From Pseudorhizobium xiangyangii (GTDB lineage Bacteria > Pseudomonadota > Alphaproteobacteria > Rhizobiales > Rhizobiaceae): a stretch of 64,000 nucleotides of DNA. The notes under the pieces are model-generated. The model was given only the letters and a program-made list of their open reading frames with translations. It was not told the DNA's origin and searched no databases. The translations under genes and the position numbers were made by a program. The stretch is taken from the NCBI RefSeq assembly GCF_020531965.1, contig NZ_JAJAWH010000018.1:31622-95621 (forward strand). The letters run 5' to 3'. Shown here piece after piece: positions 1 through 8,286 of the stretch. Position 1 is the stretch's first letter. Each line of letters opens with the position of its first letter.

Positions 1-11
1 TGGAGGACGTT

Positions 12-848
12 ATGGACGAGATGTACGATCCAAAGAACGAAATCGAAACAGTGGACGGCAAGGAAAAGCGAAAGAAGAAGTCGTTTGACTACGACAAGGA
101 GCTTCACCGCCTGCAGGTAGAATTGGCCCACCTTCAGGCGTGGGTGAAGAAATCCGGTGCCCGGATCGTTATCGTGTTCGAGGGACGCGACGCTGCGGGC
201 AAAGGGGGTATGATCAAGCGCATTACCGAAAAGGTAAGCCCGCGCGTCTTTCGAGTAGCAGCTCTTCCAGCTCCCACCGATCGCGAGAAATCGCAGATCT
301 ACATGCAACGGTACATCGCCCATCTACCGGCCGCCGGCGAGGTCGTTATCTTCGACCGTAGCTGGTACAATCGCGCGGGCGTCGATCGGGTCATGGGCTT
401 TTGCAGCGACAAGAAGGCCGATCGGTTTATCGAGCTGGCCCCCCGCTTCGAAGCGGCTATCGTTGAAAGCGGTATCGTCCTCCTCAAATACTTCCTCACG
501 GTCAGCGAAGAGGAACAGGGGCGGCGTTTCAAGCGCAGGATCGATGACCCGCTCCGGCAGTGGAAGCTCAGCCCCATGGATGTTGAATCCTATCAACGCT
601 GGTGGGACTACTCACGCGCCTATGATGTGATGTTGCGCATGACCGATAGCAGCCACGCCCCCTGGTGGATTGTGCCTTCCGACGACAAGAAGCGAGCCAG
701 GATCAACTGCATTTCACACATCCTTGGCTCTATCCCGTACGAACGCGTGAAATTCGATGTCCCGGATCTCGGAAAAAGACAGAAGCGGCCGTCGAGTTAC
801 GTTGAAGACCAGAGTATCCGCAACATCGTTCCGGATGTGACCCAGTAA
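12..848 (+). CDS. ppk2: Polyphosphate kinase 2, class I (PPK2 family)
   Basis: Cytoplasmic kinase of 278 aa that transfers phosphate between inorganic polyphosphate and nucleoside diphosphates. A Walker A loop (GRDAAGKGG, residues 58-66) and a Walker B/lid segment (VVIFDRSWYNR, residues 111-121) are the PPK2 signatures. The length fits a single-domain class I enzyme rather than a double-domain one. The first 25 residues are charged and probably disordered. A perfect GGAGG lies at bases 2-6, five bases before the ATG. The promoter is outside the window. Nucleotide preference (ADP or GDP) cannot be read from the sequence. The next gene starts 51 bases downstream on the same strand, so the two could be cotranscribed. 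Confidence 0.93.
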   Translation: MDEMYDPKNEIETVDGKEKRKKKSFDYDKELHRLQVELAHLQAWVKKSGARIVIVFEGRDAAGKGGMIKRITEKVSPRVFRVAALPAPTDREKSQIYMQRYIAHLPAAGEVVIFDRSWYNRAGVDRVMGFCSDKKADRFIELAPRFEAAIVESGIVLLKYFLTVSEEEQGRRFKRRIDDPLRQWKLSPMDVESYQRWWDYSRAYDVMLRMTDSSHAPWWIVPSDDKKRARINCISHILGSIPYERVKFDVPDLGKRQKRPSSYVEDQSIRNIVPDVTQ

Positions 849-899
849 GATATGCGCTTTGCAGTGAGACGGCACATGGAGTCCGGGGAGGATCAGCTA

Positions 900-1262
900 A
901 TGCCCTATCATCGAGTACACACGCGGTTGGCCAGGTCGTTGTTCATTTTCTCGATAACAGCGGCGTCGCTTCAACTTTTCCCCACTGCGCCGGTTCTGGC
1001 GCAAGACAACCCGTTTTCTCAGTTTCCAATCGTGATCGCTTGCAAGTTCAAGGACACCTACCACGCGTACTATTTTTCGAGGATAGGACCAGACGGCGTC
1101 GCAACCTACGTGGCATCGGACAGGATTGCTGGCACGATCTCCATAAAGGGACGCGCAGCGGCAATTGGAAGCGATGGCGGAGGCAATTGCGAAGGAAGGA
1201 CGCTGCAAGAGCTGCGAGAATCCGGCCAAGCTCACGACTTGCCGGCCGAAAAGGCACCATAG
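900..1262 (+). CDS. Small exported hypothetical protein
   Basis: I do not recognise the family. The 120-aa product starts with a basic stretch, a hydrophobic core (roughly residues 13-30) and an APVLA-QD junction that looks like a signal peptidase I site. The mature protein of about 85 aa should therefore be periplasmic. It contains two cysteines (one early in the IACKF segment, one late in GNCEG) that could form a disulfide. The start chosen has GGGGAGG ten bases upstream; an in-frame ATG at 852 lacks a ribosome binding site and would bury the signal peptide. It lies 51 bases after ppk2. No function is assigned. Confidence 0.72.
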   Translation: MPYHRVHTRLARSLFIFSITAASLQLFPTAPVLAQDNPFSQFPIVIACKFKDTYHAYYFSRIGPDGVATYVASDRIAGTISIKGRAAAIGSDGGGNCEGRTLQELRESGQAHDLPAEKAP

Positions 1263-1354
1263 CTTCAGTTTTCGCAGGCGACTTAGGTAAAGATCAGGCC
1301 CTTAGGCACGCTCAATAACTCTTCGGGAGGCATGGAGTTCAGAATATGGGCTTG

Positions 1355-1444
1355 TGGCGGAAGAGGTGGGATTCGAACCCACGGTACGGTCTCCCGCACG
1401 CCGGTTTTCAAGACCGGTTCCTTAAACCACTCGGACACTCTTCC
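1355..1444 (-). tRNA. tRNA-Ser (anticodon UGA)
   Basis: Read on the minus strand the gene starts GGAAGAG at 1444 and ends CTCTTCC-G-CCA at 1355, so the acceptor stem is perfect and CCA is encoded. The anticodon arm is CCGGT-CTTGAAA-ACCGG (1417-1401) with anticodon TGA at 1410-1408, which reads UCA-type serine codons. A long variable arm and the T loop GGTTCGAATCC complete a 90-nt class II tRNA, as expected for serine. Confidence 0.97.
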
Positions 1445-1700
1445 AACGTCATCGCCAGACAGCTCATTCGAGTGTCGCCGCGATGATTGACAGACGAAAG
1501 GGCTTTAGCGTTTGGCTCTCACAGCGTCAACTGCAGCGCGCACCTGAAGCGTGATGATTCCGTCGTTCATGACTCCTCACCGCGGCTTCGGATGTGAAAC
1601 ACGCTTGTCCTGGCGGTGGCTTCGCGAGAACGGCGGCAGTTCTATTTTCTCTTGACGTCGGCCGTATATGAGCGCCTCCTGATCTTGGGAGGAGACGGTG
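1445..1700. other. Intergenic region with a 21-codon minus-strand ORF candidate
   Basis: This stretch lies between the tRNA-Ser 5' end and the small gene at 1701. The only coding hint is a minus-strand ORF at 1570-1505 (21 aa, beginning MNDGIITLQ) with GGTGAGGAG directly upstream. It is too short to support by itself. Longer reading frames on either strand look like chance. No terminator or clear promoter was found. A TTGACG at about 1652 could be a -35 element for the 1701 gene, but no convincing -10 lies at the right distance. Confidence 0.3.
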
Positions 1701-1889
1701 ATGAAACAGATCGGCAATCGTCAAATCAGGGCGCCCGGCCCGCCCCGCGACCACTGCGTCGAAGCCACCTGCCAGAAGCATGGGTTGAGCCCGAAGGAGG
1801 CAAAGCGAATGCTTCAGCTGCTCGGAAAGCGAGCGTCGATGCACGAGCTGGCGACCAACATGTCTGCGCGCCCTCCGAAGTTCAGGTGA
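1701..1889 (+). CDS. Small basic hypothetical protein (62 aa)
   Basis: A short gene of unknown family. The ATG at 1701 is preceded by a strong purine-rich site (GGGAGGAGA, 1687-1695) at normal spacing, which is the main reason to believe it. A GTG three bases earlier is a less likely start. The product is rich in Arg and Lys, has two cysteines ten to fifteen residues apart near the middle (HCVEATCQK), and a predicted helical segment (LSPKEAKRMLQLLGKRA). The helix hints at a small nucleic-acid or regulator type protein, but this is only inference. Overlapping frames on both strands are less plausible because they lack ribosome binding sites. Confidence 0.5.
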   Translation: MKQIGNRQIRAPGPPRDHCVEATCQKHGLSPKEAKRMLQLLGKRASMHELATNMSARPPKFR

Positions 1890-1986
1890 AGCGGTTTCGG
1901 GTTGCAGAGATGAACAGGAGATAGGGCGGTGCCCGTTCTCGGGCATCGCAAAGCCACGATGGATAAGGCCACGATGGAGCCAGGAC

Positions 1987-3045
1987 TTAGTGCCCGGGAC
2001 TTCCCAATGAGCCCTGCTCGTCTGCGAAGGTACTCCATGCAGAGATAAACAGTGCGGCGACCAGCGGGCCGATGACGAACCCGTTGATACCCAGCAGCGA
2101 GAGACCCCCGATCGTCGAGATCAACACAACGTAGTCAGGCAATTTGGTCTCCTTGCCCACCAGCGGCGGCCGCAGTAGGTTGTCAACCAAGCCGATGACC
2201 AGGACCCCGACCGCAACCAGTATTGCCGCCTTCAGCCAGTACCCCATCAATGCGAGATAGAGAGCGGCCGGCACCCAGACCACGGCCGCTCCCACTGCCG
2301 GGAGCAGCGACAGGAACGACATCAGCACACCCAACAACATTGCCGGCGCCACGCCCAGCGCCCAGAATGTGACGCCGCCGATGGCTCCCTGCACCAGAGC
2401 GATAATGATGTTGCCGCGAACGCTTGCCCGCACCACCGATGCGAACTTCGATGTGAAAAGCCGTGTATGGGCGTCACTGAGCGGTGAAGCGCGCCTGATC
2501 GTCTTTGCAAGCCAGCGGCCGTCCCGGAAGAGGAAGAACATCAGATAGAGCATCACACCGAAGGCCACGAAGAACTGCAACGTGTTTTGTCCGAAGGTGA
2601 GTGCGCGCCCGGCAAAGAAGCGCCCGCCTTCCATGATCGCCGAGGACAGGCGCTCGCGTAGTTCCGCGAAGCCGGAAAGCTCGAGCGATTGCAGCCATTT
2701 CTGCATGAACGCCGGCAGCGCATCCTGCAACTGCTGAAGCAGCCGACGAATATCGATCTGTCCCGTATCGATCTGTTGGTAGAGATTGTTCGCCTCGCGC
2801 ACGAGCGAGCTCAGGATGATCATGCCGGGAATGATGACCAGGCACACGCAGATGGCCACCGAGAGGAGGGCTGCCGTATTGCGGCGGTTACCAAGAGCGG
2901 CTTCCAGCCTCGAATGCAGGGGAAAGAAGATAATCGCGAACACCACCGCCCAGAAGATCGCCGAATAGAACGGCAGCACGATTGCGACGAATGCCAGCGT
3001 CACCAGGGCGAGCAACACATAGAAACTTACACGCTGCGATAGCAT
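1987..3045 (-). CDS. AI-2E family transporter (PerM/YdiK-like)
   Basis: Inner-membrane protein of 352 aa with about eight hydrophobic segments: two near the N terminus (about 8-45), one near 60-80, and a cluster from about 150 to the end. The conserved C-terminal family block is seen as DNLLRPPLVGKETKLPDYVVLISTIGG. Members of this family export varied small molecules or ions; the autoinducer-2 label is historical and no substrate is implied. The start at 3045 has AAGGAAGG seven bases upstream. An earlier in-frame ATG at 3102 overlaps the stop of yehW as ATGA but has no ribosome binding site. The gene may be the distal member of the yehZYXW transcript. A second family member lies at 28481. Confidence 0.85.
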   Translation of the reverse strand: MLSQRVSFYVLLALVTLAFVAIVLPFYSAIFWAVVFAIIFFPLHSRLEAALGNRRNTAALLSVAICVCLVIIPGMIILSSLVREANNLYQQIDTGQIDIRRLLQQLQDALPAFMQKWLQSLELSGFAELRERLSSAIMEGGRFFAGRALTFGQNTLQFFVAFGVMLYLMFFLFRDGRWLAKTIRRASPLSDAHTRLFTSKFASVVRASVRGNIIIALVQGAIGGVTFWALGVAPAMLLGVLMSFLSLLPAVGAAVVWVPAALYLALMGYWLKAAILVAVGVLVIGLVDNLLRPPLVGKETKLPDYVVLISTIGGLSLLGINGFVIGPLVAALFISAWSTFADEQGSLGSPGH

Positions 3046-3098
3046 GGGCACCTTCCTTTTCGCGGACAAATCGGCACGTGCTGCATGGAATTCCCTCC

Positions 3099-3833
3099 TC
3101 ATGCCCTGGTCGACAGACGCTGCTCGACGGCAGAAAGCCCGTCATAAATCAGCATAGCCAGCGCCCCGACGATCAGACCGCCTTGCAAGACGAAAGCAAG
3201 ATTGTTTGTCTGCAGGCCCGCGATGATGACCTCCCCGAGCGTCTTGGCCGCTACCGTCGATCCTATGGTTGCAGTCGCCAGGCTGATGACCACTGAAAGG
3301 CGTATGCCGGCAAGAATGACAGGCATGGCCAGAGGAACTTCTATCTTTAGCAGCCTTTGCAAGCCGGTCATTCCCGTGCCGCGCGCCGCTTCCATCACAG
3401 CTGGCGGCAGCGTCGTCAGGCCGGTCAGTGTGTTCTCGAAGATCGGCAGAAGTCCATAGAGAAAGAGCGCGACCAACGTGGGCTTCTCACCGAAGCCCAG
3501 CACCGGCACCGCAAGTGCCAGCACTGCCACGGGTGGAAAGGTCTGCCCTATATTGACGAGGCTGCGGGACAGGGGAAGAAATTCCGCACCGATCGGGCGG
3601 CTGACGAGGATTGCCAGACTGACCGCCACGATCGTCGCGGCAAGCGTCGCGACAAGGACGATCGTGAGGTGCTGGATCGTCAGAGAAAGCAGGCTGCCTT
3701 GATTGTAGATTGCCGGCGCATTGGCTTGCACAAGCGGTTTCAACAGTGGCTCGAATGTCTGTGGCGTGAGTAGAAATGCAAGGAGCAGCGCAAGCAAGCC
3801 GGCGCGCAGGACATGGGGTATCCCCTTGCTCAT
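3099..3833 (-). CDS. yehW: Osmoprotectant ABC transporter permease YehW-type
   Basis: The second permease of a betaine-type ABC importer, 244 aa, close to the 243 aa of E. coli YehW. Five or six membrane helices carry the binding-protein-dependent permease fold. The EAA-like coupling loop is visible as VMEAARGTGMTGLQRLLKIEVPLAMP, a helix that contacts the ATPase. The start overlaps the stop of the ATPase gene by four bases (ATGA), which indicates translational coupling and decides the start. The gene is last in the order yehZ-yehY-yehX-yehW. The likely substrate is glycine betaine or a related compatible solute; this comes from family knowledge only. Confidence 0.87.
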   Translation of the reverse strand: MSKGIPHVLRAGLLALLLAFLLTPQTFEPLLKPLVQANAPAIYNQGSLLSLTIQHLTIVLVATLAATIVAVSLAILVSRPIGAEFLPLSRSLVNIGQTFPPVAVLALAVPVLGFGEKPTLVALFLYGLLPIFENTLTGLTTLPPAVMEAARGTGMTGLQRLLKIEVPLAMPVILAGIRLSVVISLATATIGSTVAAKTLGEVIIAGLQTNNLAFVLQGGLIVGALAMLIYDGLSAVEQRLSTRA

Positions 3834-4762
3834 GCTTCGGCCCGCTTCATCAAACCATCCAACGTCACGCGGCCGATTGGATTGCCCTCCGCCGTGACGA
3901 CTGGCATCGCATGGCGCCCTGTCCACATCATCTGCGCCAGCGCGTCCTTTTGGCTCGTTTGTTCCGGCAAGGGCGGTCCGTCCGCACCACCCGGCTCCAC
4001 CGCCTCTCCCACGGTTTTGAGCGAAAGTATGCGGAAGGGGCGCTCGCTTGCTCCGATCAAGGCTTCTACGAACGGCGTTGCCGGCTGTCGAATGAGCTCG
4101 TCCGGCCGACCGTATTGCAGGAGCCGCCCGCCATCCATCACCGCGATCTTGTCGGCGAGCCGAAATGCCTCCTCCATGTCATGGGTAACGAGGATGATCG
4201 TCGTGGAGAAATGCTTCTGTATGGCGAGCAGGTCTTCCTGCGCCTTGGCACGGATGATCGGATCGAGAGCTCCAAACGGCTCGTCCATCAACAGGACATT
4301 GGGTTCGGCGGCAAGCGCCCGCGCCACACCGACGCGCTGCTGTTCGCCGCCGGACAGTTCGTGCGGGTAACGTGTCCCGAACACGTCCGGATCGAGCTGG
4401 AACAACGACAGGAGCTCCCTCACCTTGTCGTTTACGCGCGGCCTGTCCCAGCCGAGCAAAGTCGGGACCGTGGCGATATTGTCAGCCACTGTCTTGTGCG
4501 GAAACAGTCCATGCCCCTGTATCGCGTAACCGATGCGGCGCCTCAACTCGTAACCGGCGATCGAGCGATTGTCAGCGCCATCCAGGCGGATTGCACCGGC
4601 ATCCCCCTCGACCAATCGGTTGATCATCCGCAGCAGCGTCGTCTTTCCCGACCCAGACGTCCCGACGATGACGGCGATACTACGTGGCTCGACGACCATG
4701 GAGACATCATCGACCACTGGTCTTCCGTCATAGAGCTTTGAGACGGATTCGATCTCGATCAT
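3830..4762 (-). CDS. yehX: Osmoprotectant ABC transporter ATPase YehX-type
   Basis: ATPase subunit of 310 aa (E. coli YehX has 308). Walker A is GTSGSGKTT (residues 34-42), the signature is LSGGEQQR, and Walker B leads into DEPFGALDP, with the switch histidine in VTHDMEEA. After residue 240 there is a C-terminal tail resembling a CBS-type regulatory module (RHAMPVVTAEGNPIGRV). In ProV/OpuA-type ATPases such modules sense ionic strength. The start is fixed by a four-base ATGA overlap with yehY. A much longer in-frame upstream extension exists but would run across yehY in another frame. This is the only solute-importer ATPase near the ProXW pair at 7.2-9.2 kb. Confidence 0.92.
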   Translation of the reverse strand: MIEIESVSKLYDGRPVVDDVSMVVEPRSIAVIVGTSGSGKTTLLRMINRLVEGDAGAIRLDGADNRSIAGYELRRRIGYAIQGHGLFPHKTVADNIATVPTLLGWDRPRVNDKVRELLSLFQLDPDVFGTRYPHELSGGEQQRVGVARALAAEPNVLLMDEPFGALDPIIRAKAQEDLLAIQKHFSTTIILVTHDMEEAFRLADKIAVMDGGRLLQYGRPDELIRQPATPFVEALIGASERPFRILSLKTVGEAVEPGGADGPPLPEQTSQKDALAQMMWTGRHAMPVVTAEGNPIGRVTLDGLMKRAEA

Positions 4763-5922
4763 GCGGCCCTCTTGTTCACGGCAACAGTTCTGTTCATTTC
4801 GATCAGCGCATCGAGAATGACCGCGGAGACAAAGGCCAGCGCCACCGTCGGCAAGGCTCCCAGCAACACGAGATCGGTCGCGGTCTGCCCGAGTCCCTGG
4901 AAGACGAAGGTGCCGAAGCCTCCACCGCCAATCAGGGCGGCGATGGTGGCAAGCCCGATGTTCTGGACCAGAACTATTCGGATACCGGTCAGGATCACGG
5001 GCAGTGCGAGCGGGAGTTCCACCCGGAAAAGACGCTGCGCCGAGGTCATCCCGATCCCCCGGGCCGCCTCCCGCGTGGCCCCCGGCACCCCATTCAGTCC
5101 AGCCACCGTGTTGGCGACAACTGGCAGGAGGGAATAGAGGAACAGTGCCACGAAGGCCGGCGCCATGCCGATTCCGCGGATGCCGATCGCCGACGCCCCC
5201 GGCACATTGACCGCCACCCAGCCGAGCGGCCCTATCAGAATGCCAAAAAGCGCAATGGACGGTATGGTCTGGATGAGATTGAGCGTGTTGAGGACCCCTG
5301 CCCGTAGCGCCGGGACGCGCTCGCAGAGCACGCCGAGAGGCAAGCCCGCCAACATAGCGGCGAAAAGGGAACCCAGCGCCAGAGCCAGGTGACGGGACGC
5401 CTCCGTCCAGAAGACATCCGCACGTGCGGAATATTCCTTCATGACGGAAAGGCCGTCCCAGATACCGGACACAAGGGTGAGGTATACGAGACCCACTGCG
5501 GTGGCCAGATACACGAGCCGCAGGACGGGACTTGGCCGCATGCGGGTGATCGAATCGGTCGCCAGAAGGGAGAAGGTGAAAAGCAGCAACCAGAACCCGG
5601 ACGCGGGCGAGATCCGCGCATAGGCGTTGTCGGCGGGCGCCAGAAACGTCCCGGACAGTCCGACGCAGACGATGAGCATGGCCAGCGCCAGTGCAGCCGC
5701 CAGGAACCTGGCGACCGCGGGGCTTCTTGAAAGGGCGACGGATGCAGCCCCCAGAACCGTAAAAGCAAGAAGCCATCCTGCCCACGTCGGCAGGGCCGAA
5801 AGCATTCCGAGTGACTCGCCACGGACGATGCGGTTAGCCCGCATCGTCGCGAAGGGAGACAATGCCCCATAGACCGCAAGAAGGGCTATGGCGACGCCAA
5901 GCTTGTCTGGGCGAAAAGTCAA
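4759..5922 (-). CDS. yehY: Osmoprotectant ABC transporter permease YehY-type
   Basis: The large permease of the YehZYXW importer, 387 aa against 385 in E. coli YehY. The N-terminal half has four or five extra membrane helices. The C-terminal half (from about residue 170) is the standard permease domain, with the coupling loop TREAARGIGMTSAQRLFRVE and the motif LPLALPVILTGIR. I chose a TTG start at 5922, because GGTGGGGAC lies five bases upstream and homologues begin with a similar xTFRPDKLG sequence. An in-frame TTG at 5985 would add 21 residues with no recognisable ribosome binding site. It sits 63 bases after yehZ and overlaps yehX by four bases. Confidence 0.85.
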   Translation of the reverse strand: MTFRPDKLGVAIALLAVYGALSPFATMRANRIVRGESLGMLSALPTWAGWLLAFTVLGAASVALSRSPAVARFLAAALALAMLIVCVGLSGTFLAPADNAYARISPASGFWLLLFTFSLLATDSITRMRPSPVLRLVYLATAVGLVYLTLVSGIWDGLSVMKEYSARADVFWTEASRHLALALGSLFAAMLAGLPLGVLCERVPALRAGVLNTLNLIQTIPSIALFGILIGPLGWVAVNVPGASAIGIRGIGMAPAFVALFLYSLLPVVANTVAGLNGVPGATREAARGIGMTSAQRLFRVELPLALPVILTGIRIVLVQNIGLATIAALIGGGGFGTFVFQGLGQTATDLVLLGALPTVALAFVSAVILDALIEMNRTVAVNKRAA

Positions 5923-5985
5923 ATGGCGTCCCCACCGCAATTCCCCGGAGGCCGTCAACTTGCCATTCAGGGAGCCGTCAAACAA

Positions 5986-6897
5986 CTACTTCAGCAAGCC
6001 GTTCTTCTTCAGGAAATCCTCGGCAACCGTCTTGGCGGGCTCTCCGCCAAGTTGAACACGGCCATTCAGACCCTGGAGCGTCACCAGGTCCAGCTTTTCA
6101 AATACCGGCTTGAGCAGATCGGCGATCTCCGGATGCTGCTTGAGCGCATCTTCCCGGATGATCGGCGCCGGCTGGTACACGGGCTGGACGCCCTTGTCGT
6201 CCTCGAGAACCACGAGTCCCGAGGGCGCAATGCCGCCATCCGTACCATAGACCATTGCCGCATTGGCGCCGTTGGTCTGGTTGGCGGCGGCGGCGATAGT
6301 GGCCGCGGTATCACCGCCCGAAAGCGTGATGAGCTGCTCCGGTTTCATCTTGAAGCCATAGGTCGTCTGGAACGCAGGCAGGGCGGCGGCCGAGTTCACG
6401 AATTCTGACGATGCGGCAAGCACAACCTCGCCGCCCCCGGCGACATACTTGCCGAAATCGGTAAGGGTCGCGAGACTGTTTTCATCCGCGACATCCTTCC
6501 GGAGAGCGATCGCCCAGGTATTGTTGGCCGGTGACGGCGTCAGCCACACGATCTTGTTGGCATCGTAGTCGAGCGTTTTTGCCTGTTCATATGCCTGCGC
6601 TGCATTCTTCCAGGCCGGGTCGTCCGCCTTTTCGAAGAAGTAGGCAGCGTTGCCGGTGTACTCCGGGTAGATATCGATTTCTCCGGCGGTGATCGCCGTA
6701 CGAACGACGGGTGTCGCTCCCAGTTGCAAGCGGTCCGTCGTCGCAATGCCGTTGGCATTGAGAATACTCAGGATGATGTTGCCCAACACCCCACCCTCGG
6801 TGTCGATCTTGGATGACACCACCACCTGGGCATTGGCGACACCGGCAGAAAATGCGCAGGCGACCGCCACGGCCGCAACTTTCCTTAGAACATGCAT
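5986..6897 (-). CDS. osmF: Osmoprotectant-binding protein OsmF/YehZ
   Basis: Periplasmic binding protein of 303 aa (E. coli YehZ/OsmF has 305) that captures the solute and delivers it to the YehY/YehW permeases. The signal peptide ends near residue 23 (AGVANA-QV). The mature protein has OpuAC/QAT-family features: SKIDTEGGVLGNIIL at the start, EIDIYPEYTGNAAYFF in the first lobe and a GGDTAATIAAAANQTNGANAA hinge region. The ATG at 6897 has GGAGGG eight bases upstream. It is the first gene of the operon. A 300-base divergent region separates it from a second betaine-type binding protein gene on the other strand. Confidence 0.9.
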   Translation of the reverse strand: MHVLRKVAAVAVACAFSAGVANAQVVVSSKIDTEGGVLGNIILSILNANGIATTDRLQLGATPVVRTAITAGEIDIYPEYTGNAAYFFEKADDPAWKNAAQAYEQAKTLDYDANKIVWLTPSPANNTWAIALRKDVADENSLATLTDFGKYVAGGGEVVLAASSEFVNSAAALPAFQTTYGFKMKPEQLITLSGGDTAATIAAAANQTNGANAAMVYGTDGGIAPSGLVVLEDDKGVQPVYQPAPIIREDALKQHPEIADLLKPVFEKLDLVTLQGLNGRVQLGGEPAKTVAEDFLKKNGLLK

Positions 6898-7197
6898 GGT
6901 TCTGACCCTCCGTCTTGATCCCCGGCACCATGACTTTCCGTGCCTTGGCACTCGTATATGGGGCAGTCCTCCCGCAAGGGGAGAATGCGGCCTCCCATTT
7001 TTCTGACGCATCGGCGACGGAATGGTGACGGAAATCGGAAAGGGGCCGGCGCAAACAAGACAGTGCTGGCGCACAACCCTGCAAAACTGGAGAGCATAAA
7101 GGGCAAAAAGACCCTTTCGCATTGAGCATGTTGGTGACGTGGAGGAAACGTCGCCAGAAATCCGCCCGCCGGACGCTTATAACCAGGGGAACATTAA
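6898..7197. promoter_or_regulatory. Divergent control region between the two solute importers
   Basis: No gene is visible in these 300 bases, which must hold the promoters of osmF (minus) and proX (plus). Two small inverted repeats are present: AAAGGG/CCCTTT around 7098-7117, and GTGACGT(7134-7140)/ACGTCGC(7148-7154), the second with GGAGGAA in its loop. Neither matches an operator that I can name. Osmotic regulation is an inference from the flanking genes only. Confidence 0.35.
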
Positions 7198-8199
7198 ATG
7201 AAAAAGCTGCTTGCTTCCACATGTCTCGCCTTAGGCTTCGTGACCTTCGGCGCCAGTGCCTCACTGGCCGAATGCGGTGACGTCACCATCGCCAGCATGA
7301 ACTGGCAGAGCGCCGAAGTGCTTGCTGCCCTCGATCAACTCGTCCTCAATGAAGGCTTCGGCTGCAACGCCGAAATTATCGTCGGCGACACAGTGCCTAC
7401 CCTCACCTCCATGGTGGAAAAGGGTGAGCCCGACCTTGCACCGGAAGGCTGGATCGACCTGCTGCCCGAAATCGTCGGGCGCGGCGTGTCCGAAGGCAAG
7501 CTCGTGGGTGCAGCAGTTGCCCTGTCCGACGGAGCAGTCCAGGGATGGTGGATCCCGAAATATCTCGCGGATGCCAATCCCGAGGTCAAGACCATAGAGG
7601 ATGTGCTGAAACATCCGGAACTGTTTCCCGATCCGGAGGATAAGTCCAAGGGCGCGATCCATAATGGCCCGGCCGGCTGGGGCGGCACGGTCGCGACGGC
7701 GCAACTCTTCAAGGCCTTTGGCGGCGAAGATGCCGGGTTCACGTTGGTCGATACCGGGTCTGCGGCCGGTTTGGACGGCTCGATCTCCAAGGCCTACGAA
7801 AGCAAGCAGGGCTGGGTCGGGTATTACTGGGCGCCCACCGCTCTCCTCGGCAAGTACGAGATGGTGAAGATCGAGCACGGCGTGCCTTACGACGCGGCGG
7901 AGTGGAAGCGCTGCAATACGGTCGCGGACTGCCCCGATCCGAAGAAGAACGACTGGCCCAAGGATACCGTCCAGACCATGCTCACCAAGAGCTTTGCCGA
8001 TCGCGCCGGTCCGGACGTGATGGACTATCTCAACAAGCGTGCCTGGAGCAATGCGACGGTCAATGCACTGATGGCCTGGATGACCGACAACCAGGCGACC
8101 GGCGAGGACGGCGCAAAGCACTTCCTCAAGGAAAACGAGGACATCTGGACCACCTGGGTCTCGCCTGAAGTCGCCGAAAAGATCAAGGCTGCACTCTAA
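7198..8199 (+). CDS. proX: Glycine betaine/proline-type ABC binding protein (ProX/OpuAC family)
   Basis: Periplasmic solute-binding protein of 333 aa. A 24-residue signal peptide ends at ASLA-ECG. The mature protein carries OpuAC-family landmarks: MNWQSAEVLAALDQLV, a GDTVPTL segment, the PDLAPEGWID substrate loop and several tryptophans (GWWIP, GWVGYYWAP) of the kind that form the aromatic cage for quaternary ammonium ligands. Cysteines in ECGDV, FGCNA and KRCNTVADCP could form two disulfides. The ATG follows AGGGGAA. A permease gene follows 87 bases downstream, but no ATPase gene does. It is not a close match to rhizobial ChoX by eye, so betaine or proline betaine seems likelier than choline. 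Confidence 0.88.
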   Translation: MKKLLASTCLALGFVTFGASASLAECGDVTIASMNWQSAEVLAALDQLVLNEGFGCNAEIIVGDTVPTLTSMVEKGEPDLAPEGWIDLLPEIVGRGVSEGKLVGAAVALSDGAVQGWWIPKYLADANPEVKTIEDVLKHPELFPDPEDKSKGAIHNGPAGWGGTVATAQLFKAFGGEDAGFTLVDTGSAAGLDGSISKAYESKQGWVGYYWAPTALLGKYEMVKIEHGVPYDAAEWKRCNTVADCPDPKKNDWPKDTVQTMLTKSFADRAGPDVMDYLNKRAWSNATVNALMAWMTDNQATGEDGAKHFLKENEDIWTTWVSPEVAEKIKAAL

Positions 8200-8286
8200 A
8201 CAGATGTGCGGACCGGTGCTGCGGCGCATCACCGGTCCTTGATCTTGTCGGTCATTCAGACGCTCTGGCTCTATCGGAGGACCGTC

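Noticed and set aside
1527-1946. A 139-codon minus-strand frame over the small gene at 1701
   Set aside because: No ribosome binding site and no recognisable sequence; the plus-strand gene has a much better start signal.
4763-5785. A long in-frame extension upstream of yehX
   Set aside because: It runs through yehY in another frame; the ATGA overlap and family length fix the yehX start at 4762.
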